From assembly GCF_040958095.1 (NCBI RefSeq), contig NC_091227.1, positions 14,630,262 to 14,694,261 on the forward strand: a stretch of DNA of 64,000 nucleotides. Direction: 5' to 3'. Position numbers and translations under genes: made by a program. Origin of the DNA: Procambarus clarkii. Its lineage: Eukaryota; Arthropoda; Malacostraca; Decapoda; Cambaridae. Positions 1 to 10,779 of this stretch are shown in pieces (position 1 is the first letter of the stretch; each line of letters starts with the position of its first letter). The notes below the pieces were generated by a model. It worked only from the letters and a program-made list of their open reading frames with translations. It ran no database searches and was not told the origin of the DNA.

Positions 1-416
1 AACATAATGTATATTTGGCCTAGATTATAGGTCAGATGCCTGTGGCTAGCCTCATTAAACTCAAAAGAGTGGCTGGAGGGAGTGTGGGAGACAATTATAA
101 GGAGGTCGGGTTTTCCACACTCCGTATCTAAAGGGTTCCGTCGCTACCATACCATTAACGAAGTCAGTGGAAGTGAAATGTTCGATGCCGAATCCATAGA
201 ATTTTAAGATTACTTCATACGATTACAGAATTCTGATACTGACATTCATTTTTGATATTAGATTATCATTCTTGGGGCACTGGGTTGATCCGGACATCAA
301 CTAATGCATATTCGGGCATTTCCTGGCCGAAACGCTGCACGTACTAGTGGTTTTACAACATTGTAAATACCATGCTATGTATCCTCACAAACCCAATGTA
401 TATAATGTATATATAA

Positions 417-422
417 TATAAT

Positions 423-508
<86 letters not shown>
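417..508. repeat. (TA)n microsatellite
   Basis: About 90 bases of TA dinucleotide directly abutting the palindromic element at 509-865. Confidence 0.98.
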
Positions 509-862
509 GTCGTACCTAGTAGCCAGAACGCACTTCTCGGCCTACTATGCAAGGCCCGATTTGCCTAATAAGCCAAGTTTTCATGAATTAATGTTTTTTT
601 TCGACTACCTAACCTAACTTTTTCTGCTACCTAACCTAACCTATAAAGATAGGTTAGGTAGGGTTGGTTAGGTTCGGTCATATATCTCCGTTAATTTTAA
701 CTCCATTAAAAAAAAATTGACCTCATACATAATGAAATGGGTAGCTTTATCATTTCATAAGAAAAAAATTAGAGAAAATATATTAATTCATGAAAACTTG
801 GCTTATTAGGCAAATCGGGCCTTGCATATTAGGCTGAGAAGTGCGTTCTGGCTACTAGGTAC

Positions 863-865
<3 letters not shown>
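509..865 (+). mobile_element. PAL-TA element, copy 1
   Basis: Palindromic element with arms of about 85 bp beginning GTCGTACCTAGTAGCCAGAA and ending in its reverse complement. The interior holds CCTAACCTAA/TTAGGTTAGG motifs and an AT-rich asymmetric core (GACCTCATACATAATG). (TA)n lies on both sides. No open reading frame, so non-autonomous. Same orientation as the copy at 26429. Confidence 0.85.

Positions 866-943
<78 letters not shown>
866..943. repeat. (TA)n microsatellite
   Basis: TA dinucleotide tract between PAL-TA copy 1 and the hairpin element at 944. The open frames of Ile-Tyr repeats here are artefacts of the dinucleotide. Confidence 0.98.
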
Positions 944-944
<1 letters not shown>

Positions 945-1116
945 GTTAAATATGACCGAAAAAGTAAGATTAATAATTCTAACACGAATTTTCTCAAAAT
1001 ATCTTGTTTCTTTTCACTGTCGATTTTTACACCATCGACAATGAAAAGAAACATAAGAAATATTGAGAAAATTCGTGTTAGAATTATTAATCTTACCTTT
1101 TCGGTCATATTTAACA
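944..1116. mobile_element. Short foldback element (MITE-like)
   Basis: Inverted repeat with ~75-bp arms: TGTTAAATATGACCGAAAA at the left, its complement at the right, and a small loop near 1030. It directly follows a (TA)n tract. No coding capacity. Confidence 0.75.
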
Positions 1117-1647
1117 ACATATGTTTACAAGAAAGACTGCTACCAAAATATACCAATATATATATATATATTATATACATATATATTATACATATATATT
1201 ATACACGCCTGCCAAAAAATTTGTACCTCAATGAAGAAATAATTATGTATATTGCTTAGCATTCAGTTTTCTATTCTCACATCCCTTGAGAATACTTTCT
1301 CCTGACCAACAGTGGAAACTGTAGCTGCGAAAATCACAAAGCCTTCGGATTTTGCGTGACTAAGATCCTTGCAGCATTGTATCAAAAGCTTTTAAGCAAT
1401 CTTGGAAAATGCTGCATGCACATCCTTCCCTCTGGCCTGCCTACATATCACCTCCCAACAGGATTTAGAGGTCTTGGTAAACATTGGTTCAAATTTACGG
1501 TGAGATGAATATCCTGTTTGTAAAGCAAGAGTGAGAATGATGCAACATGGGGTTTTAATTTTACTGGCAGAAAAACACAATTGGTACTTGGATTCTTGAC
1601 GAGCAAGAGTAGATCTGTCGTAATATAATTACATAGGATACCCGGCT
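1117..1647. other. Unique-looking sequence, no gene supported
   Basis: An imperfect TA/ATAT patch lies at 1159-1203. The minus strand from about 1580 to 1270 has a modest open region, but no splice or family evidence supports a gene. Confidence 0.5.
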
Positions 1648-2300
1648 GTGCCCGGGTTTCTTTTCCCCCAATTCCCTATTCTTTCACTCTCCTCCTCCTC
1701 TCTTGCTTATTTCCCTCATCTAGTGTCCCCTCATCCCCATTTCCAACTTTCTCCTCGAAGATCCACACACCATCCTCCACTCTACCAATCTACTCTCCCT
1801 CTACTACTCTCTTCATCTTCACCTCCTCTCTCCCAATATTCTCGCTCTCCCCCCCCCCTCTCTCACCACTCCCCCCTCCTCTCTCACCACTCCCCCCTCC
1901 TCTCTCACCTCTCCCCCCTCTCCCACCTCTCCCCCCCCTCTCCACTTCCCTCCCTCTCAGTCTGTCTTCTCTGTCCCTCCTTTCCCCTCTCCCAGCATCC
2001 CCATCTCCTTCCCTCTATTCCCTCCTACCCCCCCCCTCCCACTTCGTTCCTCACTATCTTTCCCTGTCTCGGAAAATGTAATACTGAATTCGCGTTCATC
2101 ATTTTCCAGTCATGTCTGCGCCCGGGTCTATCCTCCCCCCTCCCCCCTGTCTTCCAATCTTTCCCCCTCTCTCATCTCTCCCTATTCCATTCTCTTTCCC
2201 TCTACCCCCATCTCCCCCCCTTCTTTAATCCTCCCTCCTTCCTTCTTCCTCAACATCGCCTCTCTTTCCTTCTCCTTCCCTCTATACTTCATCTACTTCC
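1648..2300. repeat. Pyrimidine-rich C/T tract
   Basis: About 650 bases of C/T-rich sequence with short degenerate tandem units (CTCTCTCACCACTCCCCC at 1857-1925). The open frame across it is low-complexity Ser/Pro/Leu and is judged non-coding. Confidence 0.8.
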
Positions 2301-2511
2301 CTCTCAGGAAATTTAGTGCCAAATTCACATACGTTGTTTCTAGGGAAGAAAACTATGGACTGGGAGGTCCACCTTTCGCTGATCAAGTGAGGGGGTGATG
2401 GGTTGACAAATGGGCCTGTCTTAATAATACTCATAATAATAGCGGGCCCTGTATTAGTAATACTAATAGGACTGCTGTTGTTCTCGTTTATCTAAAAATG
2501 TTCTCATTTTT

Positions 2512-2600
2512 AGATTCAGCTACTGGGAACAAAGAGTTCCAAGTAGCACGGGATATGGTGAGCCCGTAGAGGACTTACCTGGCACAAGAGCCGGGCAGTT
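2512..2600 (+). repeat. Dispersed repeat, single copy related to the 57-bp minisatellite
   Basis: Contains AGATTCAGCTACTGGGAACA, then CAAGTAGCACGGGATATGGT, GAGCCCGTAGAGGACTTACC and TGGCACAAGAGCCGGGC. These match, nearly base for base, the start and the unit of the tandem array at 57270-57893. Confidence 0.75.
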
Positions 2601-5220
2601 TTTTTTTTAATAGGACCGACCTTGACCAGTCTATATATCTGTCCCGTACCCCAGACCAATCATCCTGCAAAGTTGGGTGAGGCTAGCACTAAGCGCCTTA
2701 CCTACAACCTTCCATACACGGACAATAAATGATAATGAACGAGTAATCGCTCATTTATACTCATCAATATGTATGAACGAGTCTGGTTGGTAGTTTGATG
2801 ATCTCACTTCGTGCAGTGTAGGCGTTCTCCGATGGTCAACTTTTCATCCCAGCTCCTTTGCTCTTGCTACTCTGAATTACCACGTTTGTGGTAGAAAATA
2901 ATAATAATAAAAACTCTGAATTACCGATTATGACTTACGTGTTTTTATTAGATAGAGAGTTCTAGCTGCTTTGTCTCTTGTCCATTAGTCGAATGGTGTA
3001 ATGAATCATTACTGCGTTCCACTTTTGTAGAGTCTTTTAATATTTGTCTAGTTCACTAAGGTGTGTTAAATTGTCTATCGCTTAAGTTTACATCTAAAAA
3101 TTTTGTTTGTTTGTCTACATTGTTAATGTTCTCAAAATATATTACAAAAACACACATGTCCCGTAGACTCATAATCCTGGTCTTACATATGTATTTTGAT
3201 CATACATATGTATGATAGTATTTTCAAGAGTTCTTAGTTGGTGTTTATGAAGACCTCACTGACGTCACTATTGTATAGATAGACCTCGGGGAATTGACTC
3301 GGGTGTAGCATCAATTCCTTGGACCTGTGTTCCATCCGGATCCGGAAACTAAGTCCCCCTCTATTGGAACAGGACCACAGGTTATGTCTTTATCTCCTCA
3401 AGACGTTGCATTTGATGGGGCTAAACTACAATAGCCACTTATGCAGTGTTGTAGTTTGTTTTCCTCTTGGAGCCTACTGTAGGGCATAATGTCATTGGTT
3501 TTGCATCATTCGCCATGATCGAAATGAAGGATTCTGCCTCACAAAGGCGGGTCATTCACGAACATAAAGCTTAGAACAGAGAACTGATCCCAGAGAGACT
3601 CCTCGGATTAAGTCCCTCCGTCTTAACATATTACCCTCTTGGTACACCACTGGAGTACTTTTCCCTGGTACACCACTGGAGTACTTTCCCATCAACCATA
3701 ATCCCCCCCCCCCCCCACACACACACCCAACCCCCTCCTCTTCACCCTCTAACCCCCGCCCCCTCCTCAACTTCTCACTTATTCATCGCATGAATACATA
3801 TATGAATGACCCACATCGTCATCCAAGCAATAAGTAGATAAATGAATGAAATAAAATTCCATCAGATTAACATAAACAGTTTTATTGAGAAACTTAACAT
3901 TGTATACAAAAATCACAACAAACAGCCAATCTTTTCTCATAATTTATTCAAACCTCGCACTCAAAAAAAATTACAATGGATCTATTCTAACATAAATAAT
4001 GTGTATATACAAAATACAATAATTAATAAATATTAAATATGTGATAACAATTAACAATAATAAATAATAGTTCTACAACAATACAGCAGCGTTATCGAAT
4101 AAAGAAAAAGACTGATAGGCTCTGGATTTAACTAGCGATTGTTAAATACGAAAGAGGCGAACGAAATATATTTACAAATACATAGCAGACACTGTACCGG
4201 ATATTGCTTGTTATTAAAAATACAGTAAAGAGTCAATGCTGTCAAAAACACATCTGAAGTTAGCTATTGTAAGTTAACATTTGACTGAATTTAACACGAC
4301 TCAGCTGGGCTAAATTCGTGTATTACGTGATGTAATTAATGACGTAATTAACTTCCCTTCAAAAGGTCTTCTCTCACGCACGTGGCAAAGCCGCCACGTA
4401 AGCAGTTCTGACAGCACGCGTGTAGACACCTAGCAAAAAAAATCCACACCCCAGCAATGGGTGAACAGTGGTAAAAGTGTGATGGGTAGAGATGGAAGAG
4501 GAGCGTGATGGAGACGGAGGGGAAAGGGAGTGTAAGAGACTCGTTAAGCAATCTCTTAAGAAGCATTCCAGCCCCTCCTAACTGCTGTTTGCTGTTTTCC
4601 GACTCCCACCATGGACTTTCTTTGTTTACAAGCACACTATGTAGGGTACAGGGATGGGGCTAGAGTGATGGTGAGATGCTTGGTGATGGGATTTATGGTA
4701 ATGGGGTGAGGGTAGACTCAGGGAACGTAGTTGGGTGATGGGGTGAGATAAGGCTGAAGAGCCGAAGATAGTCGAAATAGGACAGTGTTAGATTATTGAG
4801 GAGAGATTATTCAGCAATGGGGAGTACTGAGGTGGTTGGGGTTGGGGAGGAGCGTGTGGTTGGGGGGAGTGTGTGGTTGGGGGGGAGTGTGTGGTTGGGG
4901 GGAGTAGCTCAGCAGGGGAGACCTATGTGTCTAGGAGCATATAGAAGAACATAACCGGTATAACAGACGAGAATGGAAAAGAAGGAAGGAAACAGAACCA
5001 CAGTTGAAGGAAAAGGATGGATAGCGGAGAAGAGAGAGGTCGAGATGGGAAAGACAAAATGATGGATGGAAGGGAAGACGAGTGTGAAGGAATGAGCATA
5101 ATACAGGGGCCCCTCCCATTAAAAAGCCATTAGAATCATTAGGAGGGTGCCTGTGTCCTCGTATGGAATACCTTAAAAAAATCTTAAATAACCTGAAGAA
5201 AAAAATGAATCGCAAATATA
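2601..5220. other. Intergenic sequence without a supported gene
   Basis: No tRNA-like head, long inverted repeat or plausible exon seen. A short duplicated phrase (GGTACACCACTGGAGTACTT, twice at 3641-3690) is followed by a C-rich and CA-rich patch (3703-3727). AT-rich sequence lies at 3840-4300, and GTGTGGTTGGGGGGAG repeats occur at 4850-4910. Confidence 0.5.
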
Positions 5221-5418
5221 CCTAAAATGCATGTGTTATGTATCATGAGCTCACAATGTATGTGTATGTATCATGAGCTCACAATGTATGTGTATGTATC
5301 ATAAACCAACGCCATGTGCACGCAAGGCAACACCAATAGCATGCAAATGAATCCCCGCCCTGATAACGCAATGGAAATGTTGCGTCAAATTAAGACGAGA
5401 TGAACGCTGAATACCCAG

Positions 5419-5567
<149 letters not shown>

Positions 5568-5689
5568 CGTGTGAATAAAACAGGAGTTTAGGAATTTTTC
5601 CCAAAGTAATTCCGTGAAATAATTTTCGTGCAACGATGAAGGGGTAAATAAACACACGAGCATTCTGTGTACATAACTTCCACCACACC

Positions 5690-5830
5690 CTTTTCCGCCC
5701 TGCCTCACCCCGCCCTGCCTCACCCAGTCCTGATTCATCCAGCCCTGCTTCACGCAGCTTTGCTTCACCCAGCTCTGCTTCCCTCTAGCCTATAACATCC
5801 AGTCCCAATGTCACCCAGCGATGCTTGACA
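5690..5830. repeat. Degenerate short tandem repeat (TGCTTCACCCAGC type)
   Basis: Repeats of a ~13-20 bp unit resembling CCTGCTTCACCCAGC, degenerate. Confidence 0.55.
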
Positions 5831-6383
5831 CAGCTACGACCTCACCCGGGCCATTGAACCTCAACTCATCACGCCCATCATGCGCCCAACCTCCTCAACA
5901 GATGAGTTACAAGTCGCCTCTCCAAACCCCAGTTTACCTCATCTACCACCAGCCTGGCCAAACCTCACTTCAACTGGCGCTAGTTTCTGCTAGACGTTAG
6001 AAGAAGCCACGTTCAGCCTTTTCCTTGTCAGCTAGGAGGAAAAATTTCACATTTTCAATGTCAAATTCATTTAACCTTCCTGCTGATGATTATTTTTTTT
6101 TTCACGTGACCCCTTTATAGGCAAATTATTTTACTCATAAAAGAGTTATACAAAATTAATTAAAATACATTTATAATATGCCGGACTTATAGCTTACGTT
6201 GGATAAATATATTCCATTTTGAATATCGGCATTGGGTTTGATCAAATTAAATGTTTATATCAATATTTGCTGATTCGTATTTTGACGACTATAGTAAGTG
6301 GTTTTTGAGGTAAGTTAATGCCAATTTTTTTCACAAAAGTAATTTTTTATCATAATTCGAGATACTGAGCTTGGCTGCCACCA

Positions 6384-6649
6384 AGCTCAGCATCTGATGC
6401 ATACTGTATCCAGGCTCAGCATCTGATGCATACTGTATCCAGGCTCAGCATCTGATGCATACTGTATCCAGGCTCAGCATCTGATGCATACTGTATCCAG
6501 GCTCAGCATCTGATGCATACTGTATCCAGGCTCAGCATCTGATGCATACTGTATCCAGGCTCAGCATCTGATGCATACTGTATCCAGGCTCAGCATCTGA
6601 TGCATACTGTATCCAGGCTCAGCATCTGATGCATACTGTATCCAGGCTA
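6384..6649. repeat. 29-bp minisatellite, ~9 copies
   Basis: Near-perfect tandem copies of a 29-bp unit containing GCTCAGCATCTGATGCATAC and TGTATCCAG. Copies are almost identical, so the expansion is recent. Confidence 0.97.
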
Positions 6650-6888
6650 ATCCTTCATATATGCTTCAGCCCCACTCATGTAATGCCACAATCTGCCTCA
6701 GCATCACCAGTCATCATCGCTAAATACTCGTTTAAATCATGAAATTATTTAAGGTTGATAGGCCTACTAAAAGCTTTCAAAGCACAACTAAATATACATT
6801 TCAAAGTGCAACACGCTTTGCAAGCCTCTCCTCTAAGGCAAGAGATAACAGATGTTGAAATGAGACCATTTTAGACAATACCTTAAGG

Positions 6889-6962
6889 ATACTTGAGGTG
6901 CTTCCGGGGCTTAGCGTCCCCGCGGTCCGGTCGTCGACCAGGCCTCCTGGTTGCTGGACTGT
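6889..6962 (-). mobile_element. SINE-A, 3' fragment
   Basis: Matches the 3' part of SINE-A on the minus strand (GGGGCTTAGCGTCCCCGCGG and CCAGGCCTCCTGG). Nearly identical to the fragment at 28157, including the same left end CTTGAGGTGCTTCCGGGG. Confidence 0.8.
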
Positions 6963-7581
6963 TAAGGTTAATTTTAACTGTAAGTTAGGGCAAGGTACTA
7001 TAATGATAAAAGTAACAACTGGGTGTTATTGTTCTGTCAGTAGTTTAGAGCGAGAAGCTTGTGCTGCCCTTATTGACATGAAAAGTTTCAACGTTTAAAG
7101 AACTGTAAGAAGCACTATGATGATAAACGGTGACAAAATACGCCATAAAATAAATTTTGATGCTAAATACTTTTCTCAGTGTCTTGAAGATTCGATGAGC
7201 TAGTCCTGAAGATTATACATAAAGAACGTTATTAAATGCACGTCCTTAACAGCAGAAACTTGACACACACACATATTTACACCCAAAAAGTTAACAAAAG
7301 GAGATGGTAAGAATAGCATCACCAGAGACCTGAAAGAGCTAATCAGGGAACACGGGATGGGAGGCTACTTTATCTCACGGAACTTGAGACACAAGGTAAT
7401 TGAATTTCGGTTAACTTCTCACGCAAGAATTTTTTTTTTTACAGACCTGCCACTTATCTAAAGAATTAATGGGTTTGTAAAGTGTGTTTCCCGCTGCTAA
7501 TGTCACATAAATATTCCTGAATAGTAGGAAGCAATGTACGATAAAAGTACTTATAATGCACACTTTTCTAATTGTTCCCTG

Positions 7582-9060
7582 TTAGTTTCCTTCGGGATCC
7601 AGATATCGTCCAATGAAGAGCAATAGTCCAGTTGGATTGTGTCTGACGGCGTAAAGGAATGCTCGGTCGAACGCCAGTGTTCCAACGTCGCTTTGTCGGT
7701 AGAAGGCTCCACCAGAGGGCCTCTTTGTGTCGTCACTGGCCGCAGGTAGTCCCATGCGGTCGATCCTATAGTCTTCAGACCCAAGATATACACTGCTTTT
7801 CTCAAAGTCGTTTTTGTAATACTGGTATTTGGGAGAGGCAGGTAAGATGTTTTCACTTTCCATCTGCGTCTTCGTTGTCTTCTGTGAAGTTAAGTTTTTC
7901 TGCTGAGGGAAGTTGTTTGGTGAGGTAGCATGCTGAGTGGAGTTATGTATAGATGTTGTCTGTTGTGAGGATTTTTGTTTTGTAGTGTTAGCAGGCGTTG
8001 TTTGCTGTGCAGAACTGTCTTTATGCGATGTGTGTTGTGGGAGGCTGCTATTTGAGGATTTCTGCTGCAATGGAGAAGTTAACGTAAAAGTCTCCTGTGT
8101 GGAATTGTCTTTCGAGGGAGTCAGCTGTGGAGAGTTGTCTGTCTGAGATGTCTTCTCTGTGAGGTTTTTCTTCGTTGAAGATAACTCCTGTGAGTTATCT
8201 GTCGAATACGTCTGCTGTGAGCTCTTTGTCGAGACCGCCTGCTGTGAGCTCTCTGTCGAGACCGCCTGCTGTGAGCTCTCTGTCGAGACTGCCTGCTGTG
8301 AGCTCTCTGTCGAGACTGCCTGCTGTGAGCTCTCTGTCGAGACAGCCTGCTGTGAGCTCTCTGTTGAGACAGCCTGCTGTGAACTCTCTGTCGAGACCCC
8401 CTGCTGTGAGCTCTCTGTCGAGACCGCCTGCTGTAAGCTCTCTGTCGAGGACGTGTGATGTGAGCTCTCTGTCGAGGACGTGTGATGTGAAGGCTTGTCT
8501 GTCGATGATGCCTGTTGTGGGAGATGATTCTCCGGAATTGTCTCTTGGGGGGAGACTAACAGGGAGGCCTCCTGCTGGAAATTGTTTCCCGTTGACCCCT
8601 GGTGTTGAGAGTTGCCCGTCGACGAGATCTGTTGAGTTTTAATACCTGTGGAGGGCGCCTTGCGCTTCGAAGTGTCTGTTGAAGACGCTTGTGTCAGAGA
8701 GCTTTTTGTTGGAGAGACTTGCCGTGGAAAATACTTACTGAAGATCTCGTCATAGTGGCCTCCTTCAGGATCCATGCGGGTGAGCTTCATCTTGTCCAGC
8801 TGCAGGTATTCTACCATGGGAAAGCCGTAGATATAAGTCGGTTGGTATAGAGTCCTGGAGTCTTCGGCTTCTTCTTCTTCGTCAGAATCACTTTCTTCTT
8901 CGTCAGAATCACTTTCTTCTGAAGGCGACCTCCTCGACCTGATGGCTCTCGATAGAGGAGGGCTCTCCACTTGGCATGATTGGAACTCAGTAAGCTGGAC
9001 GACATCACTAAGATGAAGATTTTTGACGTGGTTGATTCCTGAGAAGTCAGCTTTGCCTTC
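7582..9060 (-). CDS. Giant serpin gene, last exon (giant reactive-loop insertion and C-terminus)
   Basis: Acceptor TTAATTACACAG, then 492 codons and a TAA stop at 7584-7582. Exon residues 1-22 read EGKADFSGINHVKNLHLSDV, the serpin ADFSGI...L-x-[VI]-S-x-[VA] segment. Instead of the usual H-K-A-x-x-E-V-N-E-E-G-T-E-A hinge, the sequence goes to FQSCQVESPPLS, a candidate furin-type site RSRR (residues 41-44), and a Ser/Asp/Glu block (SDSDEEE twice). Later comes a long Ser/Thr/Gln region with about ten 9-residue repeats of the type QQAVSTESS. The ordinary serpin C-terminus returns at residues 464-492: FDRAFLYAVRHNPTGLLLFI then GRYLDPEGN, matching F-x-A-D-R-P-F-x-F-x-I-R-x-x-x-T-G-x-x-L-F-x-G-R. 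The gap between these two serpin blocks is about 440 residues, against about 40 in ordinary serpins. Confidence 0.93.
   Translation of the reverse strand, partial: EGKADFSGINHVKNLHLSDVVQLTEFQSCQVESPPLSRAIRSRRSPSEESDSDEEESDSDEEEEAEDSRTLYQPTYIYGFPMVEYLQLDKMKLTRMDPEGGHYDEIFSKYFPRQVSPTKSSLTQASSTDTSKRKAPSTGIKTQQISSTGNSQHQGSTGNNFQQEASLLVSPQETIPENHLPQQASSTDKPSHHTSSTESSHHTSSTESLQQAVSTESSQQGVSTESSQQAVSTESSQQAVSTESSQQAVSTESSQQAVSTESSQQAVSTESSQQAVSTKSSQQTYSTDNSQELSSTKKNLTEKTSQTDNSPQLTPSKDNSTQETFTLTSPLQQKSSNSSLPQHTSHKDSSAQQTTPANTTKQKSSQQTTSIHNSTQHATSPNNFPQQKNLTSQKTTKTQMESENILPASPKYQYYKNDFEKSSVYLGSEDYRIDRMGLPAASDDTKRPSGGAFYRQSDVGTLAFDRAFLYAVRHNPTGLLLFIGRYLDPEGN
8200..8500 (-). repeat. Coding minisatellite, 27-bp unit in the last serpin exon
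   Basis: Tandem 27-bp units (plus-strand core GAGCTCTCTGTCGAGAC followed by a GCCTGCTGT-like part) encode about ten 9-residue repeats QQAVSTESS with variants HHTSSTESS and QQGVSTESS. The unit is a multiple of three, so copy changes keep the frame. The array lies within the reactive-loop insertion. Confidence 0.9.
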
Positions 9061-9262
9061 CTGTGTAATTAAAAGGAAGAAAATTAAACGGGATATTGGA
9101 TTTGCGAAGGCACTGTGCCTGGCTCGTGAGAACGATTTTAATCAAGATTTCGTGAGTGGTTTGCAAGTGATGTGCTTCAGTATCAGATTTCTAGCACTGA
9201 ATATATTAGTGAAATCATGCTCTAGTTCTTGAACTAGAGCACGACTCTATGAACTCCCTGTG

Positions 9263-9421
9263 TTGACCAGACCACACACTAGAAGTTCAAGGGACGACGA
9301 CGTTTCGGTCCGTCCTGGACCATTCTCAAGTCGATTGTCATTCTCACAATCGACTTGAGAATGGTCCAGGACGGACCGAAACGTCGTCGTCCCTTCAACT
9401 TCTAGTGTGTGGTCTGGTCAA
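9263..9421. repeat. Near-perfect 159-bp palindrome (dispersed repeat arm)
   Basis: The left arm starts TTGACCAGACCACACACTAG and runs to CAAGTCGATTGT; the right arm is its complement around a short centre (TCATTC). Half-copies of the same arm (GACGACGACGTTTCGGTCCG) occur at 32014-32091 and 62162-62212. Confidence 0.92.
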
Positions 9422-9450
9422 CATACTTCAGCCACGTTATTGTGACTCAT
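9422..9450 (-). repeat. Dispersed repeat tag next to the palindrome
   Basis: ACTTCAGCCACGTTATTGTG next to the palindrome is the complement of the tag preceding the half-copy at 31990-32013 and of the one at 62030-62055, so the tag and arm form one repeat family. Confidence 0.7.
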
Positions 9451-9704
9451 CGCCTGCAACTCCCTGTGTTATTTTTTTCAGCAACGTTATTGTGACTTAT
9501 TTCATGCATAAGAACTCTCTCTACCTATCTGTTTATTAAAAAATAGTTTTAATTATCTACCTCTTACTCTTTAACTGTCTACTTGTTTGTTTTGTTTCCC
9601 TTTATCTCACCCAACACACCAATTCTTCGCTTCTCTTACTATTCATATTTCATTGCTTCATGCTTCCTTAACCCCATATTTGCTTCTCTCCCCCCCCCCC
9701 CCCT

Positions 9705-9895
9705 CGCCCAACCACTTGGGCTGGACGGTAGAGCGAAGGTCTCGCTTCAAGCAGATCGGCGTTCAATCCCCGACCGTCCATGTGATTGGACACCATTCCT
9801 CCCCCCCCCTCCCCCCACCGTCCCATCCCAAATCCTTATCCTGACCCCTTCCCAGTGATATATAGTCGTAATGGCTTGGCGTTTTCCATTGATAA
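9705..9895 (+). mobile_element. SINE-E, tRNA-like head
   Basis: The head GGGCTGGACGGTAGAGCGAA has a box A-like part and GCGTTCAATCCCCGACCGTC a box B-like part. It is followed by C-rich sequence and the phrase GATATATAGTCGTAATGGCT. A diverged relative of the head lies at 29105-29170. Confidence 0.7.
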
Positions 9896-10190
9896 TTCCC
9901 TCCCTTCTCCCCCCCCCCGTCCCCCTCCCTACTTTCTTCCCTACCTTTCCTCCCTCCCTACCTCCCTACCTTTCCTCTCTCCCTCCCTCCCTCCCTCCCT
10001 ACCTTTCCTCCCTCCCTCCCTACCTCCTACCTTTCCCCCCTCCCTCCCTCCCTCCTACCTTTCCTCCCTCCCTCCCTCCCTCCTACCTTTCCCCCCTCCC
10101 TCCCTCCCTCCCTCCCTCCTACCTTTCCCCCCTCCCTCCCTCCCTCCCTCCCTCCCTCCCTCCCTACCTTCCCTCCCTCCGTCCATCTCA
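9896..10190. repeat. (CCCT)n-rich pyrimidine tract
   Basis: About 290 bases of CCTCCCTCCCTACC-type repeats. Pro/Ser-rich open frames here are non-coding artefacts. Confidence 0.95.
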
Positions 10191-10583
10191 CCTGGAAAAG
10201 TTGACCAAGCCCCAGGCCTCCGAGGATGCTGGAGAAGTTATGGAAGGCTCTGTGACGAAACACTGGCATCTTTAACTGGACGGTATTGGGGAGCATTGAC
10301 CTCAATACCTGGCTCCATTTCTCCGGGTTCAGCGTTGACTCCAGCTGTAGGGTAATTGAGTGGTCAGTAGGTGGTGCTTGATGATGCATTAGGTGTAATT
10401 AACGACGTGATTGATGTACTTGATGTAATTGAGTAGGTGTAATTCTAGACTTGGTAGGTGTAAATAATAATTGGGTTTAATTCGAGAGTTGGTAGGTATA
10501 CGGGATGACTAGGGGAAAATTATTAGCCCCTAGTCACCTAATGGCTAGGTCACTATGGGCTCCGTTTTTCACGGAATCCCTAC
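10191..10583. other. Intronic sequence with short degenerate repeats
   Basis: Intron 8 of the serpin gene. Repeats of GATGTAATTGAGTAGGTGTAATT type occur at 10380-10500. No exon recognised. Confidence 0.5.
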
Positions 10584-10779
10584 CCGCCAAACACACACCG
10601 AAACTACGACGTTGGTACAACGTTCGAACAAGTTTTAACACCTAACCAGTTATAACAACCAATATAGCAAGTTGTAACAACGTTCTAATATGTCATAAAC
10701 ACGTTAAGCCAAGATGTAACAACTTTATTACAAGTTCTAACAAGCGGAAAATAGACAGTTTCGGTTTGTGTTTCCAGGG
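10584..10779 (+). mobile_element. MITE-1, copy 1
   Basis: About 195 bp. Terminal inverted repeats: left CCGCCAAACACACACCGAAA, right end TTTCGGTTTGTGTTTCC. The interior is rich in GTTGTAACAACGTT-type motifs. It shares over 90% of its sequence with the copies at 16859 and 42917. No open frame, so non-autonomous. Confidence 0.88.

Noticed and set aside
1270..1580. Minus-strand open region at 1.27-1.58 kb as a gene or pseudogene
   Set aside because: Not recognised and not supported by splice signals.
1648..2316. 222-codon Ser/Pro/Leu open frame
   Set aside because: Low-complexity pyrimidine tract; no codon or domain signal.
8159..8642. Plus-strand open frames with Cys/Ser repeats over the serpin last exon
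   Set aside because: Shadows of the minus-strand coding minisatellite.
9583..10389. Pro/Ser/Leu-rich open frames at 9.6-10.4 kb
   Set aside because: They run through a (CCCT)n tract and a SINE tail inside a serpin intron.
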